A stretch of 51,434 bases of DNA, from positions 1-51,434 of the forward strand of contig JARGFS010000003.1 in assembly GCA_029211095.1 (NCBI GenBank). The letters are read 5' to 3'. The notes under the pieces are model-generated. The model did not search any database. It saw nothing but the letters and a program-made list of their open reading frames with translations, and was not told the origin of the DNA. Positions 19,879 to 29,208 of the stretch are shown here, in pieces; the stretch's first letter is position 1, and every line of letters begins with the position of its first letter. The position numbers and the translations under genes are program-made. The stretch comes from a bacterium (GTDB taxonomy: Bacteria > Zixibacteria > MSB-5A5 > GN15 > FEB-12).

Positions 19879-22800
19879 ATGGAAACTTCTCGGCTCAAAA
19901 TCGTCATATTGGCTCTACTGACAGTGGTTTTCCCCGCCTCGGCCGGGGCTACCAACTACTATGTCTCGCCCACCGGCTCCGATGCAGCCGATGGACAGAC
20001 CATATTGACTCCATGGCTGTCAATTGAGAACGGTGAAAAAACCGGCGTGCTGGCTCCGGGGGATTCCATCTTTGTTCTGTCCGGTTCCTACAGTCGCACT
20101 ACCGGCGCAAGTTTTCCAACCTCTGGTACGGCTGTCGCTCCCATCGTTTATACTTCACTGGGGAAAAAAAGGCCACTCATTGACTTTGGAAACAGTGGCG
20201 ATGTGGCCATAAGTCTGGTTGGGAACCATATCAATTTTAAGAACATTGCAATCACCAATGGAAATAACAGCGGTATTGAGATTGTCGGTGATTCCATTTA
20301 TCTGTTTGGATGCCAAATCAGCGGGTTCTCGAAACAAGGTATTCGGGTTCTTGGCAGCTATAATAAAATTGTCGCCAATGTCGTCAATGCGGTCGGAGAC
20401 CGGGGGATAGAGAACGAAGACTCCGGCGAATTTGAAAACGTTTTCTACAACAACACTATCTACGGCTGCGGCAGTCACGGAATAGAATTGCACGCCAAAA
20501 TAAAAAGCAGCCGGGTCTTTAACAACATTGTTGCCGCAAATAACAATGATGGTATCAGAGGGAAAGTAGAAAATGTCTACGGTTTTAATAATGTCTGGGG
20601 AAATCTGGGGAATGACTACTCAGATGGTGCGGTCGACTCAGCCGGGGGAATATCGTTCCAGCCAGGGTTTGTAAATGTCTTATCGGTCCGTTTTGATCTC
20701 AAAAAGAATGCCAAAGAGATTAATGCCGGTCTGGATATCGGCTACCCGTTCAATGGAACGTCACCCGATATGGGAGCTTACGAAAAATATAACAACTACT
20801 TTGTGAGTCCGGATGGCAACGATCAAAACAGCGGACGGCATCCTGATTCGGCTTGGTTATCAATCGATAACGGTGATTCAACCCTCTTTCCCGGTGACAC
20901 TGTATATGTTCTGGCGGGAAACTATAGTAACCCGGTTTCAATAACTGACAGTGGGACTGTTGACGAAGAGATCTTCTATGTTGGCGTGTTGGATTCTGTT
21001 ACAATTGACGGCACGGGAAATTCAGTCACGGTCAGGATTTCCGGAATGTGTATCAAGTGGTATGGAATCGACATAGCGTCATCGACAACTGCGAATATTG
21101 AGATCAGCGGCTCCAAAAACAGACTCGAGAATTGTGATATATCCAATTGCGATCTGTATGGGTTGCTTGTTACAGGTAACGAAAATACCATACAACAAAA
21201 CCGGATTTTTGGAAACCAGAACTCAGGGCTACTGATTTCAGGCAATGAATGTATTGTTTACAACAACAGTTTTTACAACAATGCCCTGTTCGGAATAGAT
21301 GCTTTAGGGAGTACGCTTCATCAGTTCGTCAATAACATCATCAGCGGTTCGGCAACTTCGACCGGTGTAAGAGCGGATGGAGGCAGCCTGCTGTCTTACT
21401 CCATACTGCACAATCTAACTACTCCTTTCACTGGAGGACTATCTGTCTCATCTGATGTGACTTATGATGATCCCCTGTTTGTGGATGCTCCTGGAAGTGA
21501 TTTCAACCTCGGCTCCTTTTCTCCGGCAATTGATGCAGGCGTTGATGTTGGTTTGCCATATAACAACAGCGATCCGGATCTGGGTGCTATCGAAACTGGT
21601 GTTCTGGCTGTTCTTCAAATCAGTCCGGTTATCGATAGTCTGATCTCTGACTCAACATATCAGTTCGATGTTGTTGCCCTGGATTCATCCGGTCTTCCCG
21701 CCGATCCCGGTTTAATAGTCTGGTCACACACCTTCTCTTCAGGTGTGATCAGTTCCGGTGGACTTTTTACACCGGACAAGATTGGGTCCGGAGTGGTAAC
21801 GGTCCAATCTCTGTCCTACCCGGTCAATGGTTCCTCCGCTGTAATGACAGTAGTTCCGGGCGCTTTGTCATCTTTGTCAGTTTCTCCCGATCAAGATACT
21901 GTTTCGGCAGATTCCACCCGGCAGTTTGTGGCTACCGGAATTGATATCCACGGGAACAATACCGGTCTGGTTGGTGACTTGACCTGGTATGTGCTTGGCG
22001 ATATCGGAACCATTGACAGCGGCGGTCTTTTTGATGCCGGTCGGGTCGGGTCTGGACGTATTAGTGTTGTCAGCAGTCTTGGTGCAAGTGGAACGAGCGA
22101 TTCAATTGTAGTGACACCCGGAGCGCTTTCCATATTGTCAGTATCCCCCCAGGCGGCCATTGTAGTACAGGCCGAATCTCAGGCATTTGCTGCCTCCGGG
22201 CTGGATAGTGACTCCAACTTTATTTCTGATCTGACGGACGGCTCTGTCTGGACGACCAGCGATCCGGATGGAAGCGTTGGTGGTTCCGGGACATATACGG
22301 CGGGGAATATTGTATCGTCCCCTTATTACTATGTCAAAGCAACCGATGGAGTCCGGTCGGATTCCGCGCAAATCACCGTCATTGCCAGTGGTGACCTGAC
22401 TCATATCAGAATAGAACTGGCCGATCACTCGGTGGTAGGGGATACAACTCTGTCCTCGGATAACGACAGTACCATTCTCTATGCCCGGGGATATGATGCC
22501 GGATGGACCTTGATAGGTGATCTGGTGGTCGACTGGACCATAACCGGTGTTGATACCATAGGCTCCCTGACAAGCAGTAATGCTCCGCAGACAAATCTCA
22601 TCCTGACAACTCCCGGCCAGTCAGTTGTTCAAGCTACCTACTCCGGCTCCCTGACTGATTCAACGGGACTGATTACCTGCCAGCCGGGTGTGGCGAGCGT
22701 GATGACGATTGTACCTGATACCATGACTCTGACCGCCGGGGAAACTTTCGACTTTGATGTCGTGGTAACGGATGCCGATGGCAACACTCCGGGATTGAGT

Positions 22801-25800
22801 CTGGTTCCGGCGTGGGCACTGCTTGGGGATATTGGCAGTATGGAATCTTTCGGGCATTTTTCGGCATCGACCGTCGGCACTGGGCGGGCGGTGGCCGCGG
22901 CCGGTGGGTTAGCAGATACCTCCGGAGCCATTAACGTAGTGGCAGGAAGTCTTACCAGTCTAATGGTTGTGCCGGACTCAGCAGTGATCCCGACCGACAG
23001 TAGTTTACAGTTTTCGGTCGCGGGATTTGACCTCTTTGGCAACGAGCAATCGACCGGAAATATCACCTGGTCCTTGACCAGTCCTGTCGGCGTGATAGAC
23101 TCCACCGGTTTTTTTGTCCCGACTTCAACAGGTATCACGCAGGCTATCGCCGTCTCTGAATTCGGACCGATTGACACCTCCGCCTATCTTGAAGTCACGC
23201 CCGGCCGATTGGCATTGCTTACAATTAACCCGGACCTGGTGAACATGGTTACCGGAGATAGTCAGAACTTCACTGTATCGGGGAAGGATGCCCTTGGTTA
23301 TTCCACAGCCGTGGGTGGTGTCTCCTGGTCTGTTACAGGAGGCATTGGCGACATCACCTCCTCCGGTTTGTTCACCGCAAGGTCCATTGGTAGTGGACAG
23401 ATTGTGGCTGAAAGCAGCATTGGTGGAGTGACAGATACAAATAGCGCTGTCGTTGTGGCGGCGGGAGTGCCAACCAGACTGTCGATCTCCCCGGATGAAA
23501 TCATGCTGGCGCTGGGAGACTCAACAGATTTTTCCGCCCGCGCATTTGACGAATACTTCAACGAGGTTAGTCCTGGAGAACTCTCCTGGTCCGTTGTCGG
23601 AGCAATTGGTTCCATAGACAGTCTGGGGAGATTCCAGGCAGAATCTGCCGGGACAGGACGGATTGCCGTACACAGTTCCAGTTTCGGGCTGTATGACAGT
23701 ACTTCGTCGGTAGTGGTCGAGGCGTTAACGGTGGCCTCGCTTCCGCTTGGAGATCGGGTCGTCCTGGCCGGTCAATCTGACATTGACATACTAAGATTCC
23801 AGGTCAACAATCTGTACTCGGTTGGCAAGGGGGTCGAAGGTTTCCGTTTCCGAATGCAGAGTACCGGTGCCGGATCAGACGCGGAGATGCTTGCAAATTT
23901 AGACTCGCTCCATCTCTATCGTGAGTCAGTTTCAGACAGTCTGCTGGGCAGCGCTGTTGTTGACAGTGACACCAGCCTGATGATATTTTCATCGCTGACT
24001 ATTCCGATGCTTGACAGCCTGACTTTTTCTGTCCGGGCCGATGTCAGCAGTTTCCCTCATGATGGAGACTTCGCCGATCTCCTGATGATTCCGGCTCTGG
24101 ATGTTGTTAGTTCCGATGGATCAGCAGTGGCCGGTACCGACAGTCTCAATTCCCTGGGACAACTGCTGTTCGACGGACTTACTCGGAGTCAGATTACTCT
24201 TACTCCGGTGGGCCTTGATTCCATAATGCTGACTGACAGCATGTACGCCATAATGATTATTGATATTCCCCGGAACGGCTATGCAGGCGATACTCTGGAG
24301 TTGATCAGTGTTGTCGTGGATACGGCTCTTGGCGGCACTGTCAGCGATCAGGATTTTGACTCGCTTGTCATCTATTCCGACAACGGGGATGACATCTGGA
24401 ACGGAGCCAGTCTGGAGCAGAGGTTGGGCGTTCTGGTTTTCACCGGCAATCGATGGATAAGAAGCGGGCTCTCGTATGAGTTGATCAATCCGCTCAATCG
24501 GCTGTACGTTGCTGCGGCTCTCTCGGCGCAGCCCACACGAGGTGCCGTAGTCGCCTTTGGGATTCCTCTGAATGGGATTCAAGTTACTTCGAACAATGAC
24601 GGCCCTATTGACTATCCGGTTGGAGCCGTTGACAGTATTGTGATAGCCACTTCCGAATCGTTCGCCGTTTCTGTCATCAAGGGGGAGGTTCAGCTCCTTG
24701 TACCCGGCGAACTGTCGGGCGCGCTGACGACCATTGAATTGATAAACAACTTCTATGATCCCTACCAGTTGGACAGCCTCATTTTTGATCTGGAAATCTC
24801 TTCCATTTACCCGGAAACACAGGGGATCAAGGATTCGCAACTGGACAGCCTTCTGCTGGTGGTTCATGACATCTCCGATATTAATCAGCTCGGTTCCCAG
24901 GGAACAGTTGTTTCATCAACATTCCCGATTGACGGTGTGGCTGCCTTTGACTGCCATAACCTGACCCTTGCGGGCGCTGGGAGTCCAGTCTACTTGAGTG
25001 TTCAAGCGGCGGTAAGTCTGGAGTCGGCCAGAAACGGCAATCTCGTCAGCCTCTCGCTTCCGGATTCAAGCAGAATTGTGCTAAGCCCCTCAACGAGTAT
25101 TGAGGCAACTTATCCGCTTCAGGGTACGCTTGGGCATCAGATCGACCGGTTCCCGTTGGCGTCCGCAAGCGCCTATCAAATGGGGAGCCAGACAATCTTT
25201 GGCGGACAGACCCGGCTGCCTGTTTTCGAATTCAGATTGCCTGGCGATGGATACTCTGTAGACAATTTGCGTTCCATCCGTCTGGCCAATCGCGGGAGTT
25301 TGAACGATGGTGCCGCCCTGACCGGAGTGAGCCTTTGGTATGACTGGGAGGAGGACGGACTTACAGCCAATGACTCGCTGGTGTCAACCCTGAGCTATGA
25401 ATCCGGCGAGTGGACTGTTTCCGGAGTCGTCAGAACCATACCTTCGGAAGGGAGCCGTTTTATTGCCACTGTTGATGTTGGCAACACTCAGTTCCTGGCC
25501 GGTACTCTGGAGTTTGTTCTGCCTGTGGGCGGGGTCACCTATTGGTCCGGGGCGGATGGTCCGGATGATGGAGAGTTGGGGAGTCAGGAGAGTCATTTTT
25601 TAATACCGACCGATCGCGTGACGGTGATTTCGTTACAGGGGGAATCGGGTGAAGTGTACCCCGGTGCCACCATTGACCAGCTGCTGACTTTCGCTTTATA
25701 CAATGGGTATGCAGCCACCGATACGCTCTCTATTGAGGCGATAACGTTTACCAACATCTCACGCTCTCAGTCCGGACGTGACTGGGCGGACAGTTCTCTG

Positions 25801-28800
25801 GCCCAGGTCTCACTATACTTTGATTCTGATCATAATCGTCTCTTTGATGAAAGTGACAGCCTGATCGGAACCGGGTACTTTGCCTCCGGTCAATTGAAAA
25901 TGAACGGCCTCAGTGTAAGTCTTCCACCGGAGGAAATAAGTTCATTTTTTGTGTCAGCGGAGCTTTCACTGGCCCAAATAGATCTGGACAGTCTGGCGAT
26001 TTCAATTGAGCAGGCCTCAGACTTTGTTTTTGCCGATACCGGATCAATCTCAGTTAATGGAGACCTCCCGCTGACCAGTGGTGGCTGGAACATAGTTAAC
26101 GGTTCCGTTTCGGATCAATATGAAATGAGCGGATTGCCGCCTACCTCGGTCACTCCGGGAGATACGGCTGTCCTCCTGATGGTATTCAGACCGGCCAGCA
26201 ACGGTGACCGCATAGATACGCTGACTTCGATCACCGTGGAGAACGCTAACACGACCAATGTTGCCAGTGGTGCGGACATATCCAATATGAATCTCTGGAT
26301 GGATATGAATGACAACGCGCTGTATGATTCATCAGACAGTCTGATCGGTTCCTTGAGTTTTGGCGCCTCTCAGCATTGGATCAGCGCTGCCCTGGATTGT
26401 GAGATCGGGCGGACACCACCAAGATTGCTGTTGGTGGCCGATATATCTTCCGGCGCTACTCCGAACCGCCAGTTCCGTGGAAAAATTGTCACTAGCGGTT
26501 GTGGCTACCGGTCGTCAAACAATGGTCCCCTTGATCAGCCCCTGCTAAGTGACCGCCAGGTGACTATTTCAAACGCCGCGCTGGCTATCTCTATGCAAAA
26601 TCAACCGGAGCGCTATACAGTCGGACAAACGATTCATCATCAGCTTACCGTAACCAACAATGGGTTGATACCTCTGCTGGATGTCTCAGCTTATGCAACA
26701 GTAAGCGATTCACTGCTTCTAACGTTGGACAGCAGTCAGATCGGACCGGTGCCTCTCGTTGCAGGCGTTTCAGCCGACTTTGATTTTTATTACACCGCTC
26801 TGGATACCGGAAAAATTGTCTGGCAGTTTCAGGCAACAGCCGATGTCACCGGGGATTCCTCTGTTGTTCTGGTGACAGATTCGATAGAATTTCAGCGGGC
26901 GGTATCGGCGGTGCCGATTCAGTTCGTGAACAGCAATCCGACTTCGGTGACCAGAGGACAGCAAAATGTCTTTCCGCTTAGTTTGACGATCGCTCATCCA
27001 GACACCGATCCGATATCAGCTTCAATCCGGATAGACAGTTTGAGAATCCGGGTTGAGGATGGTTCTGGCAATGGCCGACGGGCAGACTCAACTCTCGCAC
27101 GTCTGGTACTGGCCTCAGGCTACACTAACCTCACTATTTTGGAAACCATGCCAGCCAGCGCAGATTTGTCTCTGATCTTCGGCGAACCGGTAGTTATTGA
27201 TCCTGCGCAGCAAAGAAATTTCTCCCTGCTGGTGGATATTGATAGCGCCGCCGCTGCCGGGAGTTTTGCCATCTCAATAGTAGAGAGTTCCGCAATAGTT
27301 GTGACCGATAACAATAGTTCACAGCCAATCAGCCTTGCACCCGGTCTTGTATTTCCAATGGTTACCGCCTCCTGTCGGATAGATAATCCTTCGGCCAACT
27401 TGTTATTGTCATCGGAGCCGCTCCTTCAGGCCACGGTAAATTACGGGCAGGATGATCTTGACCTGGTGCAACTACTGTTTACTCATCCGGGAGAGTTTGG
27501 AAGTTCTCCAATCCAGGTGACCTCAATGATTGTCAATTTTGTGGACAGCCTGCTCAATCCGATAAGCGCCACACATCTGCTTGAGCGTCTTCAAATCAGA
27601 CGGCAGCAAGTTATTGTGGCCGAGGTTACCAATTTTGGACCGATGGAGGATTCTGTTGAGGTCGTTCTCAATTCGCCGCTGACACTTAATCCCGGTGAGC
27701 AGGATTCACTGGCCATACGAGTCTCATTAGATGATCAGTCGTTATACAGCAACTTTGGACTTATTATCTCCGACAGTACCCGCTTTGTGGTGCGGGATTT
27801 AAGCTCCCATTCCCTGATTGAAATTACGACCGATACTTCCTTGCTGGCCACCGGTTCCGTCTTCCCCATCCACTCCGGCAGCGCCCGTTTGTTGCAACCG
27901 GCCAGTGTCGGCGAAGTCTGCCTGACAACCCACCTCCCGGATGCTGTGGTTGGGGGGAAAGATAGCCTGGCCCTGGTTGACATTACCCTGGAGTATCCTG
28001 CCACGCTCGGTCATTCCTCGGTTATGATTTTTGCCGCTGATCTCAACGTCATGGATTCACTGGGACGACCCCTGAATCCTGACCGGCTGTTTGACAGAAT
28101 CGGATATGTTGTCGACGGCCAAAACCTGACCTACCAGCCTTTTGTTGGAATTGTCAATGGTTCCGCACACTTCACCTTTGGAAGCGGTGTCCGTTTGGAT
28201 CCGGGTGAACAAAAGACAATCTCACTGGTAGGGGATATCGAAGCGGATGTGCCGTTTACGAACTTCTCCGTTTCCATACCGCAGTCCGAAGCCATGGACT
28301 TTAGAGATGCCAACGATACCAACGCTCTCCCCGGACTGGTCAGTGGAGCTTCCTGCGGTGGACAGTTCCCCTTCGTCACCAATACTGCTGATATCTTCCT
28401 TCCGGCCGGTCGACCGCTCTTTGAATGCAGGAAGCTTCCCGTACAAGTCACTGCTCCGGGTCAGGAGATGCTCAAACTGTTTGAAGGAACGCTCACGTAT
28501 GATGGCGATGGCTTGCAGGGGGATGTTTCCATTGAAGGAGTGAGCGGAAAATTTGTTCGAAGACTTTCCGATGGATGGCATACAGCCAGTCCCGGAGAGG
28601 CGCTCACAAGGATCAGCGTGATGGTGGACAGCAGTCTTGCGTGCGAGGATTCGTTACTTACCGGTGACAGTCTTCAGTTGGACTTCCCGCAGCCGCTCAG
28701 TATCAGCAGTGGCGAAAAGGTCACGGTAGAAATCTATGTCTCTCTGGAAGATAATATTCTGCTGGGAAATTACGCACTTAAATTTGATGATTCCGGCTTC

Positions 28801-29208
28801 ATCAAGCTGATCGACAAAAATATTTCAAATGATCTGTTCGCCGCCGGTAACGAGAGTTACCCCCTGTATTCGGCCGAGATTTCAGTTCTCGAAGCAAACC
28901 TCGGCGAGTCGTTTGTGAACTATCCCAATCCGTTTCACCCCTCACTGGGTGAGCAAACAACCATTGCTTACGTGCTCCCCGCTGACGCCCATGTTGATAT
29001 TGAAATATTCACTATTACCGGCAGCCTGGTCGCCCTCATCGCCGACAATCAATTCCGCAGCCAGGGGGCTCATTCCGAAGATACCTGGACCGCACTCAAT
29101 GATCGCGGACTGAAGGTGATCAGCGGAACCTACTATTGCCGCATTACGGCTCGCTACGGTTCCGGGAAAACCGAAGAAGTTCGCAGAAAAGTTGCGGTGA
29201 TCCGATGA
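19879..29208 (+). CDS. Giant (~3109 aa) secreted repeat protein: two beta-helix/choice-of-anchor-Q-like modules, ~8 Ig-like repeats, ~10 longer degenerate repeats, YPNPF-type C-terminal sorting/FlgD-like module
   Basis: ORF from 19765; likely start METSRLKIVILALLTVVFPASAGA (19879). Modules end 'SPDMGAYE' and 'DPDLGAIE'; Ig-like repeats e.g. 'LSVSPDQDTVSADSTRQFVATGID..GNNTG..GDLTWYVLGDIGTIDSGGLFDAGRVGSG'; C-term 'FVNYPNPFHPSLGEQTTIAYVLPADAHVDIEIFTITGSLV'. Confidence 0.9.
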   Translation: METSRLKIVILALLTVVFPASAGATNYYVSPTGSDAADGQTILTPWLSIENGEKTGVLAPGDSIFVLSGSYSRTTGASFPTSGTAVAPIVYTSLGKKRPLIDFGNSGDVAISLVGNHINFKNIAITNGNNSGIEIVGDSIYLFGCQISGFSKQGIRVLGSYNKIVANVVNAVGDRGIENEDSGEFENVFYNNTIYGCGSHGIELHAKIKSSRVFNNIVAANNNDGIRGKVENVYGFNNVWGNLGNDYSDGAVDSAGGISFQPGFVNVLSVRFDLKKNAKEINAGLDIGYPFNGTSPDMGAYEKYNNYFVSPDGNDQNSGRHPDSAWLSIDNGDSTLFPGDTVYVLAGNYSNPVSITDSGTVDEEIFYVGVLDSVTIDGTGNSVTVRISGMCIKWYGIDIASSTTANIEISGSKNRLENCDISNCDLYGLLVTGNENTIQQNRIFGNQNSGLLISGNECIVYNNSFYNNALFGIDALGSTLHQFVNNIISGSATSTGVRADGGSLLSYSILHNLTTPFTGGLSVSSDVTYDDPLFVDAPGSDFNLGSFSPAIDAGVDVGLPYNNSDPDLGAIETGVLAVLQISPVIDSLISDSTYQFDVVALDSSGLPADPGLIVWSHTFSSGVISSGGLFTPDKIGSGVVTVQSLSYPVNGSSAVMTVVPGALSSLSVSPDQDTVSADSTRQFVATGIDIHGNNTGLVGDLTWYVLGDIGTIDSGGLFDAGRVGSGRISVVSSLGASGTSDSIVVTPGALSILSVSPQAAIVVQAESQAFAASGLDSDSNFISDLTDGSVWTTSDPDGSVGGSGTYTAGNIVSSPYYYVKATDGVRSDSAQITVIASGDLTHIRIELADHSVVGDTTLSSDNDSTILYARGYDAGWTLIGDLVVDWTITGVDTIGSLTSSNAPQTNLILTTPGQSVVQATYSGSLTDSTGLITCQPGVASVMTIVPDTMTLTAGETFDFDVVVTDADGNTPGLSLVPAWALLGDIGSMESFGHFSASTVGTGRAVAAAGGLADTSGAINVVAGSLTSLMVVPDSAVIPTDSSLQFSVAGFDLFGNEQSTGNITWSLTSPVGVIDSTGFFVPTSTGITQAIAVSEFGPIDTSAYLEVTPGRLALLTINPDLVNMVTGDSQNFTVSGKDALGYSTAVGGVSWSVTGGIGDITSSGLFTARSIGSGQIVAESSIGGVTDTNSAVVVAAGVPTRLSISPDEIMLALGDSTDFSARAFDEYFNEVSPGELSWSVVGAIGSIDSLGRFQAESAGTGRIAVHSSSFGLYDSTSSVVVEALTVASLPLGDRVVLAGQSDIDILRFQVNNLYSVGKGVEGFRFRMQSTGAGSDAEMLANLDSLHLYRESVSDSLLGSAVVDSDTSLMIFSSLTIPMLDSLTFSVRADVSSFPHDGDFADLLMIPALDVVSSDGSAVAGTDSLNSLGQLLFDGLTRSQITLTPVGLDSIMLTDSMYAIMIIDIPRNGYAGDTLELISVVVDTALGGTVSDQDFDSLVIYSDNGDDIWNGASLEQRLGVLVFTGNRWIRSGLSYELINPLNRLYVAAALSAQPTRGAVVAFGIPLNGIQVTSNNDGPIDYPVGAVDSIVIATSESFAVSVIKGEVQLLVPGELSGALTTIELINNFYDPYQLDSLIFDLEISSIYPETQGIKDSQLDSLLLVVHDISDINQLGSQGTVVSSTFPIDGVAAFDCHNLTLAGAGSPVYLSVQAAVSLESARNGNLVSLSLPDSSRIVLSPSTSIEATYPLQGTLGHQIDRFPLASASAYQMGSQTIFGGQTRLPVFEFRLPGDGYSVDNLRSIRLANRGSLNDGAALTGVSLWYDWEEDGLTANDSLVSTLSYESGEWTVSGVVRTIPSEGSRFIATVDVGNTQFLAGTLEFVLPVGGVTYWSGADGPDDGELGSQESHFLIPTDRVTVISLQGESGEVYPGATIDQLLTFALYNGYAATDTLSIEAITFTNISRSQSGRDWADSSLAQVSLYFDSDHNRLFDESDSLIGTGYFASGQLKMNGLSVSLPPEEISSFFVSAELSLAQIDLDSLAISIEQASDFVFADTGSISVNGDLPLTSGGWNIVNGSVSDQYEMSGLPPTSVTPGDTAVLLMVFRPASNGDRIDTLTSITVENANTTNVASGADISNMNLWMDMNDNALYDSSDSLIGSLSFGASQHWISAALDCEIGRTPPRLLLVADISSGATPNRQFRGKIVTSGCGYRSSNNGPLDQPLLSDRQVTISNAALAISMQNQPERYTVGQTIHHQLTVTNNGLIPLLDVSAYATVSDSLLLTLDSSQIGPVPLVAGVSADFDFYYTALDTGKIVWQFQATADVTGDSSVVLVTDSIEFQRAVSAVPIQFVNSNPTSVTRGQQNVFPLSLTIAHPDTDPISASIRIDSLRIRVEDGSGNGRRADSTLARLVLASGYTNLTILETMPASADLSLIFGEPVVIDPAQQRNFSLLVDIDSAAAAGSFAISIVESSAIVVTDNNSSQPISLAPGLVFPMVTASCRIDNPSANLLLSSEPLLQATVNYGQDDLDLVQLLFTHPGEFGSSPIQVTSMIVNFVDSLLNPISATHLLERLQIRRQQVIVAEVTNFGPMEDSVEVVLNSPLTLNPGEQDSLAIRVSLDDQSLYSNFGLIISDSTRFVVRDLSSHSLIEITTDTSLLATGSVFPIHSGSARLLQPASVGEVCLTTHLPDAVVGGKDSLALVDITLEYPATLGHSSVMIFAADLNVMDSLGRPLNPDRLFDRIGYVVDGQNLTYQPFVGIVNGSAHFTFGSGVRLDPGEQKTISLVGDIEADVPFTNFSVSIPQSEAMDFRDANDTNALPGLVSGASCGGQFPFVTNTADIFLPAGRPLFECRKLPVQVTAPGQEMLKLFEGTLTYDGDGLQGDVSIEGVSGKFVRRLSDGWHTASPGEALTRISVMVDSSLACEDSLLTGDSLQLDFPQPLSISSGEKVTVEIYVSLEDNILLGNYALKFDDSGFIKLIDKNISNDLFAAGNESYPLYSAEISVLEANLGESFVNYPNPFHPSLGEQTTIAYVLPADAHVDIEIFTITGSLVALIADNQFRSQGAHSEDTWTALNDRGLKVISGTYYCRITARYGSGKTEEVRRKVAVIR

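Noticed and set aside
24121-24867. 248-aa minus-strand ORF inside the giant protein gene
   Set aside because: Antisense to the repeat region, no family motif; repeats and codon bias produce long shadow ORFs.
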